Assembly (NCBI GenBank): GCA_963678485.1
Contig: OY782882.1
Location: 3,596,001 to 3,660,000 of the forward strand
Direction: 5' to 3'
Length of the DNA stretch: 64,000 bases
From: CALGYY01 sp963678485
Lineage (GTDB): Bacteria; Bacteroidota; Bacteroidia; Bacteroidales; CAIWKO01
This document shows, in pieces, positions 25,603 through 36,143 of this stretch (position 1 is its first letter; the number at the start of each line of letters is the position of its first letter). The notes beneath the pieces are model-generated. The model worked only from the letters and a program-made list of their open reading frames with translations, was not told where the DNA came from and ran no database searches. A program made the position numbers and the translations under genes.

Positions 25603-28600
25603 TTATTCCTTAACCAGTCTCAAGGCCTTCGTTGCGGATGCAGTAGCAAATTTTGCTACGTATACGCCCGATGCAGCATTTTGAAGGTCAAGCGAAAAAT
25701 GATTCATGCCGGTATGTACCGTATATAGCTGAGAATAGAGGACTCTTCCTGTAAGATCTATAAGGTCAAGCGTCAGTTGTCCATCCGAAAGGGCAGGATA
25801 CTGAATTTCCACCGATCCAGAAGTTGGATTAGGACTGAGTTGAATATTGGACAGACTGCTGTTCTCATTCACGCTGTTGCCAATACAATCGATTACCGTA
25901 GCCTGTACTGGCACACGTGCACTTATGCATGTGGGCTCCTGCATTTCCCAATCATAGAAATAGTAATAGTTTCCGTTGACGTTGTAAGGAGGCTGTGATG
26001 CACTCGATTCAATGATAGAAAATTTTCCTGATACAGTGTAAGGATAAGTGGCAGAGCCGTTGTTGTTGCGGTATAAATTCATGGGGCTGGTACATACCAG
26101 CTGCAATCCATTCCTTACCGGGACGTTGAAGTTCAGCGTCACACGGCTTTCTCCGTCAGGAATGAATACGTTCAGCGACTGAAGAACATTTAATGCCGAG
26201 TCGCGCAACTGTATCGTACGATTGCCATCACCACTGGCATAAACCTTTACGGAAACCAGCGTTAAAGGTGTATAGCAATCGAAGATTAAATAGTGAATAT
26301 TCGAAGTACTGCTGTAATTTCCTCCACTACCGGTGGTGTCGAACTTTCCACCATAAACCGGACTGTGAATATTTTTGTCCTCTACATAAAAGGTTGTAGT
26401 TGTATAAAGCACAGGCGTAGTGAAATTGCTTCCTGTTCCCAGCAATGTTCCGCCAACAGCGGCATTGTACCAGTCGAGCTGCCCAACTCCGGTCGCGCTC
26501 AATACTGTCGATGTACTGTCACAGGTAGTTGCTGGTGTGGTGCTGGGTGCAGCAGGCAGGTTCACACTGATATAACTGTTCTTTACTAATGAATCTAAAC
26601 CAAAACTGTTGCTGCATCTAAGTTTTACGTTGTATACCCCACTGGCTGTATAAGCATGGATCGGATGCTGCTGTGTGGAAGTCGCACCATCACCGAAGTT
26701 CCATAACCAGCTAACCGGACCATTGGTTGAAGCATCTGTAAACTGAACCACTCCAATGCAGGTTGATTTTACATCTGCAATAAAATTCGTGATAGGCGCG
26801 GCGTTCGGGACGCTGCATTGCCAGTTGAGATCGAAACCGGTACCAACTACACCTTGATCGTTAATCTGTTGAAGTGTGATGGATCCACTGGTGGAGGTTA
26901 TGATTCCGCCATTTGGCAAAGCTGTTCCGTCGTATTGACCGATCAGCGTACTAGAAGTGTTAGGTCCGTCATAGACATATAAATAATCAAATCCGGATTC
27001 CAGATCGAAGCTGTTAAACGTCAGCGTAACAGTCGAAGCTCCGGTCGGGGCAATCGTTATGCTACTGTTGCTACTGTTCGAATAATTGCCTGTTCCTCCG
27101 TTGTCGTAAAGTGTGCCCAGACAACAATCCTGAGTCGTTCCAATACCAGATGCGGGCAGGGTAACTGTGGCTGAATTTGCTGTATTGATACTTACAAACG
27201 ATGCCTGAGTCAGGCTGTCGCGGCCGCAAGTACCACCGTTTCCAATCAATTCAACATCGAAATTTCCAGTACTTGAATAGGTGTGGGTTGGGTTAATTTG
27301 AGTGGAGGTGGTTCCATCTCCAAAGCGCCACAAATAAGTGTTTACATTGAGCGAGGTGTTGGTAAATTGCACTGTAATTGGAGCACTACAAACTGAGGTG
27401 TAATCTGCAGAAAAATTAATCTGTATTTCCGGACTGTAATGACTTCCCAAACCAACAGCAAACCATGCTTCAGTGGTTGCTATCGCTTCAGGTGAACAGC
27501 CACCATACAGTTGACTGGCAGCAAGAATAGCATAGAAACATGCATCGGCATAGTCAGAATTGGTGGTTAAAAATTCAGTGAGTGTCAGGTACGCAATGTC
27601 GCTCGCTTTGTGAATGCCCAAACCTGTAACATTGTAGGCATCTCCATTATCGTTGGTGCCCGTGCCTCCCTGCGAAAGCAAATAAAACCAATGGCTGCAC
27701 ACAGTACTATTCTGATGAACCTCCTGTGCAGGATCCCAGTCGGTGCCAAGGTATGTATCCGGATTGCCTGTCGCACTAGGATTAGAAAGAGACCTCAAAA
27801 CGGCTCCGATGTTTTCACCACAAGTCCAGTTAGCCATACTTGGCTTTCCATAAAACTCAATGCAGGTTCCAAAGATATCGCTGAAACCTTCGCTCAGCGC
27901 ACCCGATTCGTTGGCATATTCAAGATTTGCTGTCATTGTATTAAGACCATGGGTAATCTCATGTCCCGTAATATCTAATGCCGTAAAAGCGGTGTACGGA
28001 CTCCCACTGCCATCGCCGTAGGTCATGCGTTGACCATCCCAAAAAGCATTATCAAAATTAGCATCATAATGAACATAGCTGATCAGCGCAAAACCATTGT
28101 CATCAATACTGTTCCTTCCATGCTCGAGCATATAATAATCATAAGTGACTTCAGTTCCCCAATGGGCATCTCCAGCCACTTCATCCTGCTGGGCATTCAC
28201 AATACTCCAGGTAGTATCCGTATCTGTAAAGTCAACAGCATTTCCATAATTGGTGGATTGATTCATATCCCATGTCTGTATGCCATTACCACGGCCTGTT
28301 TCGCGAAGCCGATATGATGAGGCCGAAACAGAATCAAGGGTTATGGTCTGCGTTCCGCTGTATTTAGTCATCGCTTTGCCCGTAACATCATGAGTGTACA
28401 AAGTGCTCAACTTCAGGCGAAGACTGCCATCAGCGGCATCCACATAAACATCCTGCCTCGATAGCGGCTTCTTTGCATAGATATCAAAACACCAGCTATA
28501 ATAAAAGCCTTTTCCTTCTTTATTCGAAACCAGCATCAGTCGGCCTTCGGGTTTGTAAGTCGCTTGTTCATTATTGGTCATGCGTTTTAACAAGGCCTCT

Positions 28601-29094
28601 TCTTCGGGGAATTCCCAAATATAGTTTTCTGCACCTACCGCTGCAATAGCGTAATTGAATGCTGTGTTGCTACTCATTGTAGGCTGGTTCAACAGACTGA
28701 TTTCTGGATATAATGTTCCATTAACTGAAAAGATTTTTCCATTACGTGTGTGCAAAATAAAAATAGCGTCACGAATTGGAACGCCGTTCCATGCCTGCTG
28801 ATAACGATAATGAAGATTGCCCAACTGGTCTTTTTCATCACCAATTAATTTCCATGAACTCTCATCCCCAAGACGAAAAACCTGACGCAACCACACCTCC
28901 GACTTGGAAAGATCAACCTCAGCGGTTGGCAACAACTGAACGTAATCCAAATTGCCTGTGTGCTCTGAGATTCTTACCATGGATGCTCCGGCTACTAGCT
29001 TGTTTGCTTCAGCGGCAGTGCGAACTTGTGCATTTACTGATGAATACAGACCCATACAAAGGATCAGTAGGAAAAGAATTCTTTTAATGCTCAT
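25603..29094 (-). CDS. Secreted M4 (thermolysin-like) metallopeptidase, T9SS cargo
   Basis: 1,163 residues. A signal peptide (1-22) and FTP/PepSY-type propeptide (about 60-235) lead to an M4 domain (about 290-555). The zinc site is H378-E379-x-x-H382 (HEITH) with E402 in ALSEGFSD; H460 in EVHQNS corresponds to the transition-state His of thermolysin. C-terminal modules are a PKD domain (about 557-645, WRFGDGTTST), a CUB-like domain (about 655-770), a second PKD (about 775-850, WNFGDGATST), an Ig-like region, and a T9SS sorting domain (LSPNPTSGS, AASGVYVAKF). It should be an active, secreted zinc endopeptidase. Neighbours give no specific pathway. Confidence 0.95.
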   Translation of the reverse strand: MSIKRILFLLILCMGLYSSVNAQVRTAAEANKLVAGASMVRISEHTGNLDYVQLLPTAEVDLSKSEVWLRQVFRLGDESSWKLIGDEKDQLGNLHYRYQQAWNGVPIRDAIFILHTRNGKIFSVNGTLYPEISLLNQPTMSSNTAFNYAIAAVGAENYIWEFPEEEALLKRMTNNEQATYKPEGRLMLVSNKEGKGFYYSWCFDIYAKKPLSRQDVYVDAADGSLRLKLSTLYTHDVTGKAMTKYSGTQTITLDSVSASSYRLRETGRGNGIQTWDMNQSTNYGNAVDFTDTDTTWSIVNAQQDEVAGDAHWGTEVTYDYYMLEHGRNSIDDNGFALISYVHYDANFDNAFWDGQRMTYGDGSGSPYTAFTALDITGHEITHGLNTMTANLEYANESGALSEGFSDIFGTCIEFYGKPSMANWTCGENIGAVLRSLSNPSATGNPDTYLGTDWDPAQEVHQNSTVCSHWFYLLSQGGTGTNDNGDAYNVTGLGIHKASDIAYLTLTEFLTTNSDYADACFYAILAASQLYGGCSPEAIATTEAWFAVGLGSHYSPEIQINFSADYTSVCSAPITVQFTNTSLNVNTYLWRFGDGTTSTQINPTHTYSSTGNFDVELIGNGGTCGRDSLTQASFVSINTANSATVTLPASGIGTTQDCCLGTLYDNGGTGNYSNSSNSSITIAPTGASTVTLTFNSFDLESGFDYLYVYDGPNTSSTLIGQYDGTALPNGGIITSTSGSITLQQINDQGVVGTGFDLNWQCSVPNAAPITNFIADVKSTCIGVVQFTDASTNGPVSWLWNFGDGATSTQQHPIHAYTASGVYNVKLRCSNSFGLDSLVKNSYISVNLPAAPSTTPATTCDSTSTVLSATGVGQLDWYNAAVGGTLLGTGSNFTTPVLYTTTTFYVEDKNIHSPVYGGKFDTTGSGGNYSSTSNIHYLIFDCYTPLTLVSVKVYASGDGNRTIQLRDSALNVLQSLNVFIPDGESRVTLNFNVPVRNGLQLVCTSPMNLYRNNNGSATYPYTVSGKFSIIESSASQPPYNVNGNYYYFYDWEMQEPTCISARVPVQATVIDCIGNSVNENSSLSNIQLSPNPTSGSVEIQYPALSDGQLTLDLIDLTGRVLYSQLYTVHTGMNHFSLDLQNAASGVYVAKFATASATKALRLVKE

Positions 29095-29301
29095 ATAATT
29101 GTTGGTTAGATATTTATTCGAACGCTGATTTGCGATAATCGATTAAAAGTACAAAGGAAATAAATATAATGAGTTGCTTAACGGAATATTAACAGGGAAA
29201 TCGTTCAGTTTAACCACCGCGATTGGCCAGGTGTGGGCTTCCTTGCAAGAAATGCGGTATTCGCACAAAATAATATAGGTGGGACAAAAAATTAGTGATC
29301 C

Positions 29302-30147
29302 TTACCCATTCAGACTCGAACTCTTCATTTCTCTGCTGGCTCTGGCCGAAACACCGATGGATATTTCGTACAAAAGATATAAGGGTAATGCAACAATAAT
29401 CTGACTGAAAGCATCAGTCGAAGGAGTAATGATACCGGCAATAACCAGCAAAATAACAACAGCAATTTTGCGATTTTTTTTAAGGAAGGTCGGCCCCAGC
29501 AAGCCTACCTTGGTCAGGAAATAAACCAGCACCGGAAGCTCAAATACAAGACCTGTCATTAAAGGCAGCAAGATGCAGGTGGAGACATAACTGGAAATGG
29601 TGATCTGATTGGTAATCATATCACTTAATTGATAATTGGCTAGAAAAATCACTGTAAGCGGAAGTATCACATAATAGCCAAACAATGCTCCAATAAAAAA
29701 CAATATGCTAATGGCGCCAATCATCCCACGCGATTTCCTTACCTCATTTTCTTTAAGTGCAGGCCTGACAAACAGCCATAATTGCCATGCGGCAAAGGGG
29801 ATGGCTACCACTAAGGCTGCTGCGAATGAAATAATGATATGCCAGCGGAATTGCCCGCCTAACTCTATATTGATGAGTTTCATCTCCAGTCCTTCGAAGC
29901 AGAAACTATCATATCCTAGCGCCTTACCCGCAGCGCAGATCCATTCGTAGGTCGGGAAATTTAAATGCAGTGGTCCGCAAATGATGATGTTAAAAAGAAA
30001 ATCCTTAAAAAAGAATGCAGCAATGGTGAGTAAAATCAACACAACCATAATCCGCAACAGATGTGTCCTTAACACCTCCGCATGTTCCCAAAAGGTCATG
30101 TCGTCGCTTTTAGCGGAAAGCTTGCTGACAAAATATCGAAAAAACAT
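29302..30147 (-). CDS. tatC: Sec-independent protein translocase TatC
   Basis: 281 residues with six predicted membrane helices. It has the TatC hallmarks FWEHAEVLRTHLLR near residue 19, a periplasmic loop, and the C-terminal TPSTDAFSQIIVALPLYLLYE. TatC binds the twin-arginine signal and, with TatA, exports folded proteins. It lies 26 bases downstream of tatA on the same strand, a minimal tatAC operon. The loop around residues 55-85 (PTYEWICAAGKALGYDSFCFEG) is longer than in enterobacterial TatC, as is usual in Bacteroidota. Confidence 0.95.
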   Translation of the reverse strand: MFFRYFVSKLSAKSDDMTFWEHAEVLRTHLLRIMVVLILLTIAAFFFKDFLFNIIICGPLHLNFPTYEWICAAGKALGYDSFCFEGLEMKLINIELGGQFRWHIIISFAAALVVAIPFAAWQLWLFVRPALKENEVRKSRGMIGAISILFFIGALFGYYVILPLTVIFLANYQLSDMITNQITISSYVSTCILLPLMTGLVFELPVLVYFLTKVGLLGPTFLKKNRKIAVVILLVIAGIITPSTDAFSQIIVALPLYLLYEISIGVSARASREMKSSSLNG

Positions 30148-30173
30148 CAGGGATATTTAGAAAAATGGGGTGA

Positions 30174-30410
30174 TCAGGGCTGGTCGGGTTTTTTCTCGTT
30201 GTTTGCTGTTGATGAATCCTGGGGACTTTCTTTGCTGTCGATCTGATCCCAGACTTCATTTTTCGCTTTATTGTATTCGCCAACGCCCTTGCCCAATCCA
30301 CGCATCAGTTCGGGAATCTTTTTTCCTCCAAAAAGAACCAGTACAATGATAAGGATGAACAGTAATTCCTGTCCGCCGAGGATGCCGAGAAGTATCGTTG
30401 AAATAGTCAT
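30174..30410 (-). CDS. tatA: Twin-arginine translocase subunit TatA/E
   Basis: 78 residues: one N-terminal membrane helix (about 5-22), then the amphipathic helix with [23 protein letters not shown] and a short charged tail. TatA oligomers form the passage for folded substrates recognised by TatC, encoded just downstream. Only one TatA-type gene is seen here and no TatB, which fits the minimal TatAC systems of Bacteroidota. Confidence 0.95.
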   Translation of the reverse strand: MTISTILLGILGGQELLFILIIVLVLFGGKKIPELMRGLGKGVGEYNKAKNEVWDQIDSKESPQDSSTANNEKKPDQP

Positions 30411-30650
30411 ATTCTTTTTTTTATAACCTTAAGGTGATGGTAAAAATACAAAGAATTCTGCAATCAGCCTGTTTTGAAAAGTTTTTACGCGCATAATTTT
30501 TTGAGTATGCCTCTAAACTTCCCGAAAGATACCGTTAACTGTCCTTTATACACCTTTCCCTGCTTTCGCGGAAAATTCTCGAACAATTGAAATTACTTTC
30601 AATCCAATATTTCCACCTGCGCTTATTTCTAACCAAAAAAAATTGAAACG

Positions 30651-31346
30651 ATGAAAAGGATGATTATGATGTGTGCCTTGCTGCTTGGACTGAGCAGTAT
30701 GGTGTTAGCCCAGGGAACGGGCGAAGTCTGGGGTCGTGTAATCGACAAAGCAACAGGCATCACCATTCCCGGTGTGAATGTTTTCGTAAAGAACGGAGTC
30801 AGCATGATTGGTGTACAAACCAATGAGAAAGGCGAATTCCGTTTGAAACCTTTACCTCCCGGAGTTTATACTGTACAATTCTCATGTATGGGTTATGGCG
30901 AGGGCTCTATGGAACAAGTGACTATTTATAGTGAAGGTATTGCCCGAGTTGGCGACTACGCAATGCAGGCTGGTATTGAACTGCAGCCTGTTGTTATTTC
31001 TGCAACTAAACTTATTGGCATGGATGTAATTCCAAAAATGAATGCGAAAGAGCTTGCGGAATCTGTTGGCAACAAGGACTTAAAATATATGATCAGTTCG
31101 ATTACAAGTGATGTCCAACGTACCGACGATGGTGCCTTGTATTTCAGAGGAGCTCGCGATAATGATTATGTGTATTATGTTGATGGAGTAAAAACCTCTG
31201 CCAATGACATGAAGGTTCCTTCCACCGCCATTGGTAGCATTCAGGTTTATACTGGTGGAGTACCCGCACGTTATGGCGATTTTACTGGTGGTTGTGTAGT
31301 AATTGAAACGCAAAGCTATTTCGACTGGCTGAACAGCCGCAATTAA
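30651..31346 (+). CDS. Short TonB-receptor-like protein: regulatory and plug domains only
   Basis: 231 residues. A signal peptide (about 1-20, ending VLAQ) is followed by a carboxypeptidase-regulatory-like domain (about 22-105, GRVIDKATGITIPGVNVFV) and a TonB-dependent receptor plug (about 115-225, LYFRGARDNDYVYYVDGVKTS, VYTGGVPARYGDFTGG). The 22-strand barrel that normally follows is absent; the stop at 31344-31346 comes soon after the plug. No barrel-like sequence follows, so this is not a simple frameshift. It might act as a free periplasmic plug or surface adaptor. Confidence 0.78.
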   Translation: MKRMIMMCALLLGLSSMVLAQGTGEVWGRVIDKATGITIPGVNVFVKNGVSMIGVQTNEKGEFRLKPLPPGVYTVQFSCMGYGEGSMEQVTIYSEGIARVGDYAMQAGIELQPVVISATKLIGMDVIPKMNAKELAESVGNKDLKYMISSITSDVQRTDDGALYFRGARDNDYVYYVDGVKTSANDMKVPSTAIGSIQVYTGGVPARYGDFTGGCVVIETQSYFDWLNSRN

Positions 31347-31396
31347 GGTTAGATTAATTAACGTAGTGTTCTTTTTAACCCTTTAATTCTCATAAT

Positions 31397-32626
31397 ATGC
31401 TCATCCGTGTAACGGCAGCGGCCATTTTCTTCATAGCGGGTCTTTGCGGATTGTCCTTGGTTGAGGGACAAGTCCTAACCGGCCGTGTTTCTAATGCCGT
31501 TACCGGTGAGCCCATTTCAGGTGCAGCCCTGATGATTGATGAAACCACACAAGGGACGGTTACTGCTCAAGATGGTACATTCAGAATTCCCTTGTCCGAT
31601 GTCCCAGCCGTCCTGGTGGTTTCTCATCTTTCCTTTCAAACTGCCCGCATCAGCATCAGCCAATTCTCTGAAAATTCTTTGGAAATAAGTCTGGAACCCG
31701 CATCCCATGATTTGGGTATCGTTAATATCTCCGCCTCCGCCGTAGTTGAAATCATGAAAAATACTTCGTATGAGGTGCTCGATTTTGAATTTATCGATGA
31801 CAATCTTTTACTGATGGCCAACGAAAATGGTAGTATCTACAAGCCTTGTCTGTTACTCGTAAACCTCGAAGGTGATACCTTATATACCTTAGATGTAGAT
31901 CGTCCCGGTGAGTTCTTTCGCGATTTTGATGGGAATATCTATTATCTCAACAGCCGTTCTGCATGGTTGGTAAATTCCGAGAATCAAAAACTTTCCATTA
32001 AGTATATGATGGAAGTCAACGAATTTCTGGGTATCTATCCTCTCATCGTCGATCTTCGGGAGCCATACTGGATGGTAAAAACCTATTCCATGCAACGGCT
32101 CAAACTCAGCTATTATAGATACAACGAGAATGACAGCAGTCTGAATGTTTTTTGCAGCATTGTAAATCAGCCTGCAATCGACCGCGCCCGCTGGGGTTCC
32201 TATTTCGATGGCACCGATGCGGATCAGCAATTTGCGGCACTCATTGTCAATAAACCTGTGGAAGCACCATTGTTCCGAACCGATAGCGCTTATATTTTGA
32301 TAAACTTTTTAGATAAAAAAATAGAATTCTTCGATACCCTTGGAAACCTTACTGCACAGACTAAAGCATCCTTTATGGAAAATAAAAGTTGCAATGGCAA
32401 AGTGTATAGGGATCGCATTAATGGAGAGTTCTACACCAGTTATGAGAAATCAGGAATTTCCACATTATACAAAATCAATACGCAAACAGGGACAGCCACT
32501 TATATGGCCAAAATCCCAAATTTCGTCTTCGTCGAAAATATCATTATCCGCAATAGCGAAGCCTTCTTCCTCTATAAAGATAAGTTTAGGGAAGAACAAA
32601 AAAAGGTTTTTAGAATGAAGCTGTAA
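31397..32626 (+). CDS. Exported protein with regulatory-like domain and propeller-like region
   Basis: 409 residues. A signal peptide (about 1-24) and a carboxypeptidase-regulatory-like domain (about 25-103, LTGRVSNAVTGEPISGAALMI, close in type to the preceding gene) precede a region of about 300 residues of regular beta structure with repeated hydrophobic-Asp motifs (DTLYTLDVDRPGEFFRDFDGN, INFLDKKIEFFDTLGN), suggesting a beta-propeller. No enzyme motif is seen. It lies 50 bases after the plug-domain gene on the same strand and is probably co-expressed with it. Function unknown. Confidence 0.65.
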   Translation: MLIRVTAAAIFFIAGLCGLSLVEGQVLTGRVSNAVTGEPISGAALMIDETTQGTVTAQDGTFRIPLSDVPAVLVVSHLSFQTARISISQFSENSLEISLEPASHDLGIVNISASAVVEIMKNTSYEVLDFEFIDDNLLLMANENGSIYKPCLLLVNLEGDTLYTLDVDRPGEFFRDFDGNIYYLNSRSAWLVNSENQKLSIKYMMEVNEFLGIYPLIVDLREPYWMVKTYSMQRLKLSYYRYNENDSSLNVFCSIVNQPAIDRARWGSYFDGTDADQQFAALIVNKPVEAPLFRTDSAYILINFLDKKIEFFDTLGNLTAQTKASFMENKSCNGKVYRDRINGEFYTSYEKSGISTLYKINTQTGTATYMAKIPNFVFVENIIIRNSEAFFLYKDKFREEQKKVFRMKL

Positions 32627-32863
32627 CAGGACTTGCAGCAATTATCTAGAAATTTCTGCTTTTTTTTGATTCACAAAACCATTTGATTATCGCAGTTTTT
32701 TTCTTTGTTTCCTCATTATCAGACACAAGGCGGAATCTCTATTCGGTGAATGGCCACAATGAGTGGAGCGGAGAGGACCGTTGTGTGGCTGGTTCTGCCC
32801 CAAGCACAAGGCCTTTTTTTCGATTTATCTTCACTGATATGGATTTTTCAACGCCATTTTTTT

Positions 32864-32871
32864 TACTTTTG
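32864..32871 (+). promoter_or_regulatory. Candidate -7 element before ugd
   Basis: TACTTTTG matches the Bacteroidota -7 consensus and lies 28 bases before the ugd ATG. No exact -33 TTTG is present at 17-20 bases, only T-rich sequence. The rest of the 273-base gap (32627-32899) holds nothing I can name. Confidence 0.4.
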
Positions 32872-32899
32872 TCAACTGTTAATCAAAAAACAATAGAAT

Positions 32900-34228
32900 A
32901 TGAAAGTAGCTGTCGTCGGTTCCGGATATGTGGGTCTAGTTACAGGAACCTGTTTTGCCGAAGTGGGCATTGATACCGTTTGTGTTGATATTGATGTAAA
33001 AAAGATCGAGAACCTTAAGAAGGGCATTTCCCCGATCTGGGAGCCCGGCCTCGACGAAATGATCGAACGTAATGTTGGCAAGAATCGCCTTCATTTCAGT
33101 ACCGATCTTAAATCTGAACTCGCTGGTTGTGAAGCAGTATTTATTGCTGTGGGTACACCTCCCGACGAAGATGGCAGTGCTGACCTCAAGTATGTTATTT
33201 CGGTAGCTGCAGAAGTGGGTCGCAATATGACTGAATATCTTGTGGTGGTTACTAAAAGTACTGTTCCTGTAGGAACAGCGCTTAAAGTTCGCAAGGCTAT
33301 CGAAATTGAATTGAAAAACCGCGGAGTAGATATTCCTTTCGATGTGGCCTCCAATCCTGAATTTCTGAAAGAAGGCGCAGCAATTGACGATTTCATGAAA
33401 CCCGATCGTATTGTGGTTGGTGTTGAATCGGAACGCGCCGAACAACTGATGGCAAAGCTCTACAAACCATTTACACTGAATGGTCACCCGGTGATTTTTA
33501 TGGATGTGCCTTCAGCAGAAATGACCAAATACGCAGCGAATGCCATGCTTGCTACAAAAATCAGCTTCATGAATGATATCGCTAATCTCTGCGAAATCCT
33601 CGGCGCCAATGTTAATCTGGTACGCAAAGGTATTGGCAGCGATACCCGTATCGGTAATAAATTCATCTATTCTGGTGTTGGTTACGGTGGTTCCTGCTTC
33701 CCTAAAGATGTTAAAGCTCTCATTAAAACTGCCAACGAAGTAAAATATAATCTTAGGGTTTTGAAGTCTGTGGAAGACGTGAACGACGACCAGAAGGCCG
33801 TATTGTTCAATAAAGTAACAACCTATTTCAAAGGTGATCTCAAAGGCAAAACCATTGCAATGTGGGGATTATCCTTCAAACCACAAACCGACGATATGCG
33901 CGAAGCTCCTGCTTTAGTGCTGATCGAGAAATTCAAAGAAGCCGGCGCTCATGTAAAAGCGTATGATCCGGTAGCTATGGAAGAAACGCATCGTCGCATC
34001 GGTGATTCGATTCAATATGCTAAAGATCCTTATGATGCAGTAGAAGGCGCTGATTGCCTGTTACTCGTCACCGAATGGAGCGAATTCCGTATGCCTGATT
34101 TTGCAAAAATCAAATCAGCATTGAAATTCCCTGCAGTATTCGACGGACGCAATATCTACGATGCAGCAGAAATGAAAGCCAAAGGCTTTGATTATTTCTG
34201 TATTGGCGTGGATACTACTCGTTCCTAA
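32900..34228 (+). CDS. ugd: UDP-glucose 6-dehydrogenase
   Basis: 442 residues, the family length. It oxidises UDP-glucose to UDP-glucuronate with two NAD+. An N-terminal Rossmann fold ([11 protein letters not shown]) is followed by [25 protein letters not shown], the central K210/N214 segment ([10 protein letters not shown]) and the catalytic C266 in GGSCFPKD. Its product is the substrate of the decarboxylase encoded next, so the pair makes UDP-xylose. The two are separated by a terminator-like hairpin and about 100 bases, so expression may be graded. Confidence 0.96.
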   Translation: MKVAVVGSGYVGLVTGTCFAEVGIDTVCVDIDVKKIENLKKGISPIWEPGLDEMIERNVGKNRLHFSTDLKSELAGCEAVFIAVGTPPDEDGSADLKYVISVAAEVGRNMTEYLVVVTKSTVPVGTALKVRKAIEIELKNRGVDIPFDVASNPEFLKEGAAIDDFMKPDRIVVGVESERAEQLMAKLYKPFTLNGHPVIFMDVPSAEMTKYAANAMLATKISFMNDIANLCEILGANVNLVRKGIGSDTRIGNKFIYSGVGYGGSCFPKDVKALIKTANEVKYNLRVLKSVEDVNDDQKAVLFNKVTTYFKGDLKGKTIAMWGLSFKPQTDDMREAPALVLIEKFKEAGAHVKAYDPVAMEETHRRIGDSIQYAKDPYDAVEGADCLLLVTEWSEFRMPDFAKIKSALKFPAVFDGRNIYDAAEMKAKGFDYFCIGVDTTRS

Positions 34229-34247
34229 AAAATTTATTCTGCAAACG

Positions 34248-34282
34248 ATCCCGGCTGTTACCATTTGCAGTCGGGATTTTTT
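34248..34282 (+). terminator. Terminator-like hairpin after ugd
   Basis: ATCCCGGCTG (34248-34257) pairs with CAGTCGGGAT (34268-34277), one mismatch, 10-base loop, followed by T residues to 34282. It lies between ugd and the decarboxylase gene. Confidence 0.75.
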
Positions 34283-34329
34283 ATTTGCCCGCTTTTCTTA
34301 TCTTTGCGCTAATCAAAGCGAAACTTCGG

Positions 34330-35265
34330 ATGCGAAAAAAAATTCTAGTCACAGGAGGCGCGGGTTTTCTCGGGTCTCATCTTTGCGAAACCCTGCTGCA
34401 GCAAGGTAATGAAGTGATTTGTCTGGATAATTATTTTACCGGGCAAAAACAAAATATCGTTCACCTGCTCGACCATCCTTACTTTGAGCTAATCCGCCAC
34501 GATGTCACTATGCCATTTTTTATCGAGGCTGACGAAATTTACAATCTCGCCTGCCCGGCATCTCCCATACACTATCAGTATAATCCCATCAAGACCATAA
34601 AAACTTCGGTGATGGGCGCCATTAATATGTTGGGTCTCGCCAAACGTATTAAAGCTAAGATATTGCAATCTTCCACAAGCGAAGTATATGGTGATCCCCT
34701 GGAGCATCCACAAACCGAATCTTATTGGGGACATGTAAACCCAATCGGTCTCAGAGCTTGTTACGACGAAGGAAAGCGTTGCGCCGAAGCCCTGTTTATC
34801 AATTACCATAGGCAGAATGATGTTCGTATTAAAATCATGCGCATCTTCAATACCTATGGACCACGCATGCATCCTAATGATGGAAGGGTAGTGTCTAATT
34901 TTATCATACAGGCACTTAAAGGTGAAGATATCTCTGTATATGGCGATGGTTCGCAAACGCGCAGCTTCTGTTACGTAGATGATTTGATTGCAGGAATGAT
35001 TGGATTGATGAATACTCCGGACGATATGATTGGTCCAATGAATATCGGAAATCCTCATGAATTTACTATTCTCGAACTTGCACAGTTGGTGGTGGAAATG
35101 ACAGAATCCAAATCAAAAATTGTATTTCATCCGCTTCCCGAGGATGATCCAATGCAACGCCGCCCGGATATTACACTTGCTGAGAAAACACTGAACTGGC
35201 ATCCAAAAGTACAACTCAGAGAAGGTCTCGAAAAGACAATCGCATACTTTAAAAACAACGCATAA
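34330..35265 (+). CDS. UDP-glucuronate decarboxylase (UDP-xylose synthase)
   Basis: 311 residues from the ATG at 34330, which places the Rossmann motif TGGAGFLGS at residues 8-16; an earlier in-frame start at 34285 only adds unrelated sequence in the terminator region. This extended SDR enzyme converts UDP-glucuronate to UDP-xylose. The catalytic YxxxK is Y145/K149 (CYDEGK), with [10 protein letters not shown] and [10 protein letters not shown] typical of UXS. It acts directly after ugd, so UDP-xylose is the likely product of the operon. Confidence 0.93.
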   Translation: MRKKILVTGGAGFLGSHLCETLLQQGNEVICLDNYFTGQKQNIVHLLDHPYFELIRHDVTMPFFIEADEIYNLACPASPIHYQYNPIKTIKTSVMGAINMLGLAKRIKAKILQSSTSEVYGDPLEHPQTESYWGHVNPIGLRACYDEGKRCAEALFINYHRQNDVRIKIMRIFNTYGPRMHPNDGRVVSNFIIQALKGEDISVYGDGSQTRSFCYVDDLIAGMIGLMNTPDDMIGPMNIGNPHEFTILELAQLVVEMTESKSKIVFHPLPEDDPMQRRPDITLAEKTLNWHPKVQLREGLEKTIAYFKNNA

Positions 35266-35275
35266 TCTGCCTCTT

Positions 35276-36133
35276 GTGAAAATAATCATCTGCGGTGCAA
35301 ACGGTCAATTGGGCAGCGAATGCCGCGCTCTGTCAAGTGAGTTCAAGGAATACTCTTTTGTTTTTACAGATATTGAAGAACTGAATATTTGTGATCAGCA
35401 GGCTGTACGTGCTTTTCTGAATATGCAGAAGGCTGATGTTGTAATCAACTGTGCTGCCTTTACCGCTGTAGATAAGGCTGAGCGCGAGATAGAGAAGGCA
35501 TATCAGCTCAACAAGGATGCAGCTCGAATACTCGCTGAGGAATGTAAAGCAAATCATTCGTATCTAATACATCTCTCTACTGATTATGTATTTGATGGCA
35601 ATGGTCAGAGGCCATATCTTGAAACAGATCCTACCGAACCAACTTCCGTTTATGGTAAATCAAAACTTGCCGGAGAACAGGAAGTGATTGCTGCGGGCGG
35701 CAATGCGATGATTGTGCGTACCTCTTGGCTCTATTCATCTTTTGGAAATAATTTCGTAAAAACCATGCTTCGTCTTGCACGCGAAAGAGGCGAGGTGCGT
35801 GTGGTGAACGACCAGTTCGGAAGTCCCACCTATGCGCGCGACCTTGCCTACGCTTTGCTAAGTATTGCACCCAAAGCAAAAGAAAATATCGGAGTTGAGC
35901 TTTATCATTATTCTAATACGGGAATTACCAATTGGTGCGACTTTGCAAAAGCCATTTTTGAGTTGGCTGAAATTCCTTGCACTGTGTATCCTGTAAGTAC
36001 CGAGGAATTTCCTACACCTACCCGTCGTCCGAAATACAGTGTGATGGATACCCATAAATTTGCAACTCACTTTCAATATGAAGTCCCGGCATGGAAAGAT
36101 AGTCTGGGGCATTGTATCAAATTGCTAAAATAA
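35276..36133 (+). CDS. rfbD: dTDP-4-dehydrorhamnose reductase
   Basis: 285 residues from a GTG start, 10 bases after the decarboxylase. It has the SDR motif GANGQLG, STDYVFDG, and YxxxK at Y126/K130 (VYGKSKLAGE), matching RmlD, which makes dTDP-L-rhamnose. The partner genes rfbA, rfbB and rfbC are not in this window, so they must lie elsewhere or the enzyme acts on another 4-keto sugar. Confidence 0.93.
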   Translation: MKIIICGANGQLGSECRALSSEFKEYSFVFTDIEELNICDQQAVRAFLNMQKADVVINCAAFTAVDKAEREIEKAYQLNKDAARILAEECKANHSYLIHLSTDYVFDGNGQRPYLETDPTEPTSVYGKSKLAGEQEVIAAGGNAMIVRTSWLYSSFGNNFVKTMLRLARERGEVRVVNDQFGSPTYARDLAYALLSIAPKAKENIGVELYHYSNTGITNWCDFAKAIFELAEIPCTVYPVSTEEFPTPTRRPKYSVMDTHKFATHFQYEVPAWKDSLGHCIKLLK

Positions 36134-36143
36134 TTCAATCCTT

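Noticed and set aside
32683..32973. 96-residue plus-strand ORF before ugd
   Set aside because: It overlaps the ugd start in another frame, is low in coding character and has no motif.
32936..33487. 183-residue minus-strand ORF inside ugd
   Set aside because: It is fully antisense to a clear gene and has no recognisable domain.
34489..35058. 189-residue minus-strand ORF inside the UDP-xylose synthase gene
   Set aside because: Antisense shadow of a well-supported gene.
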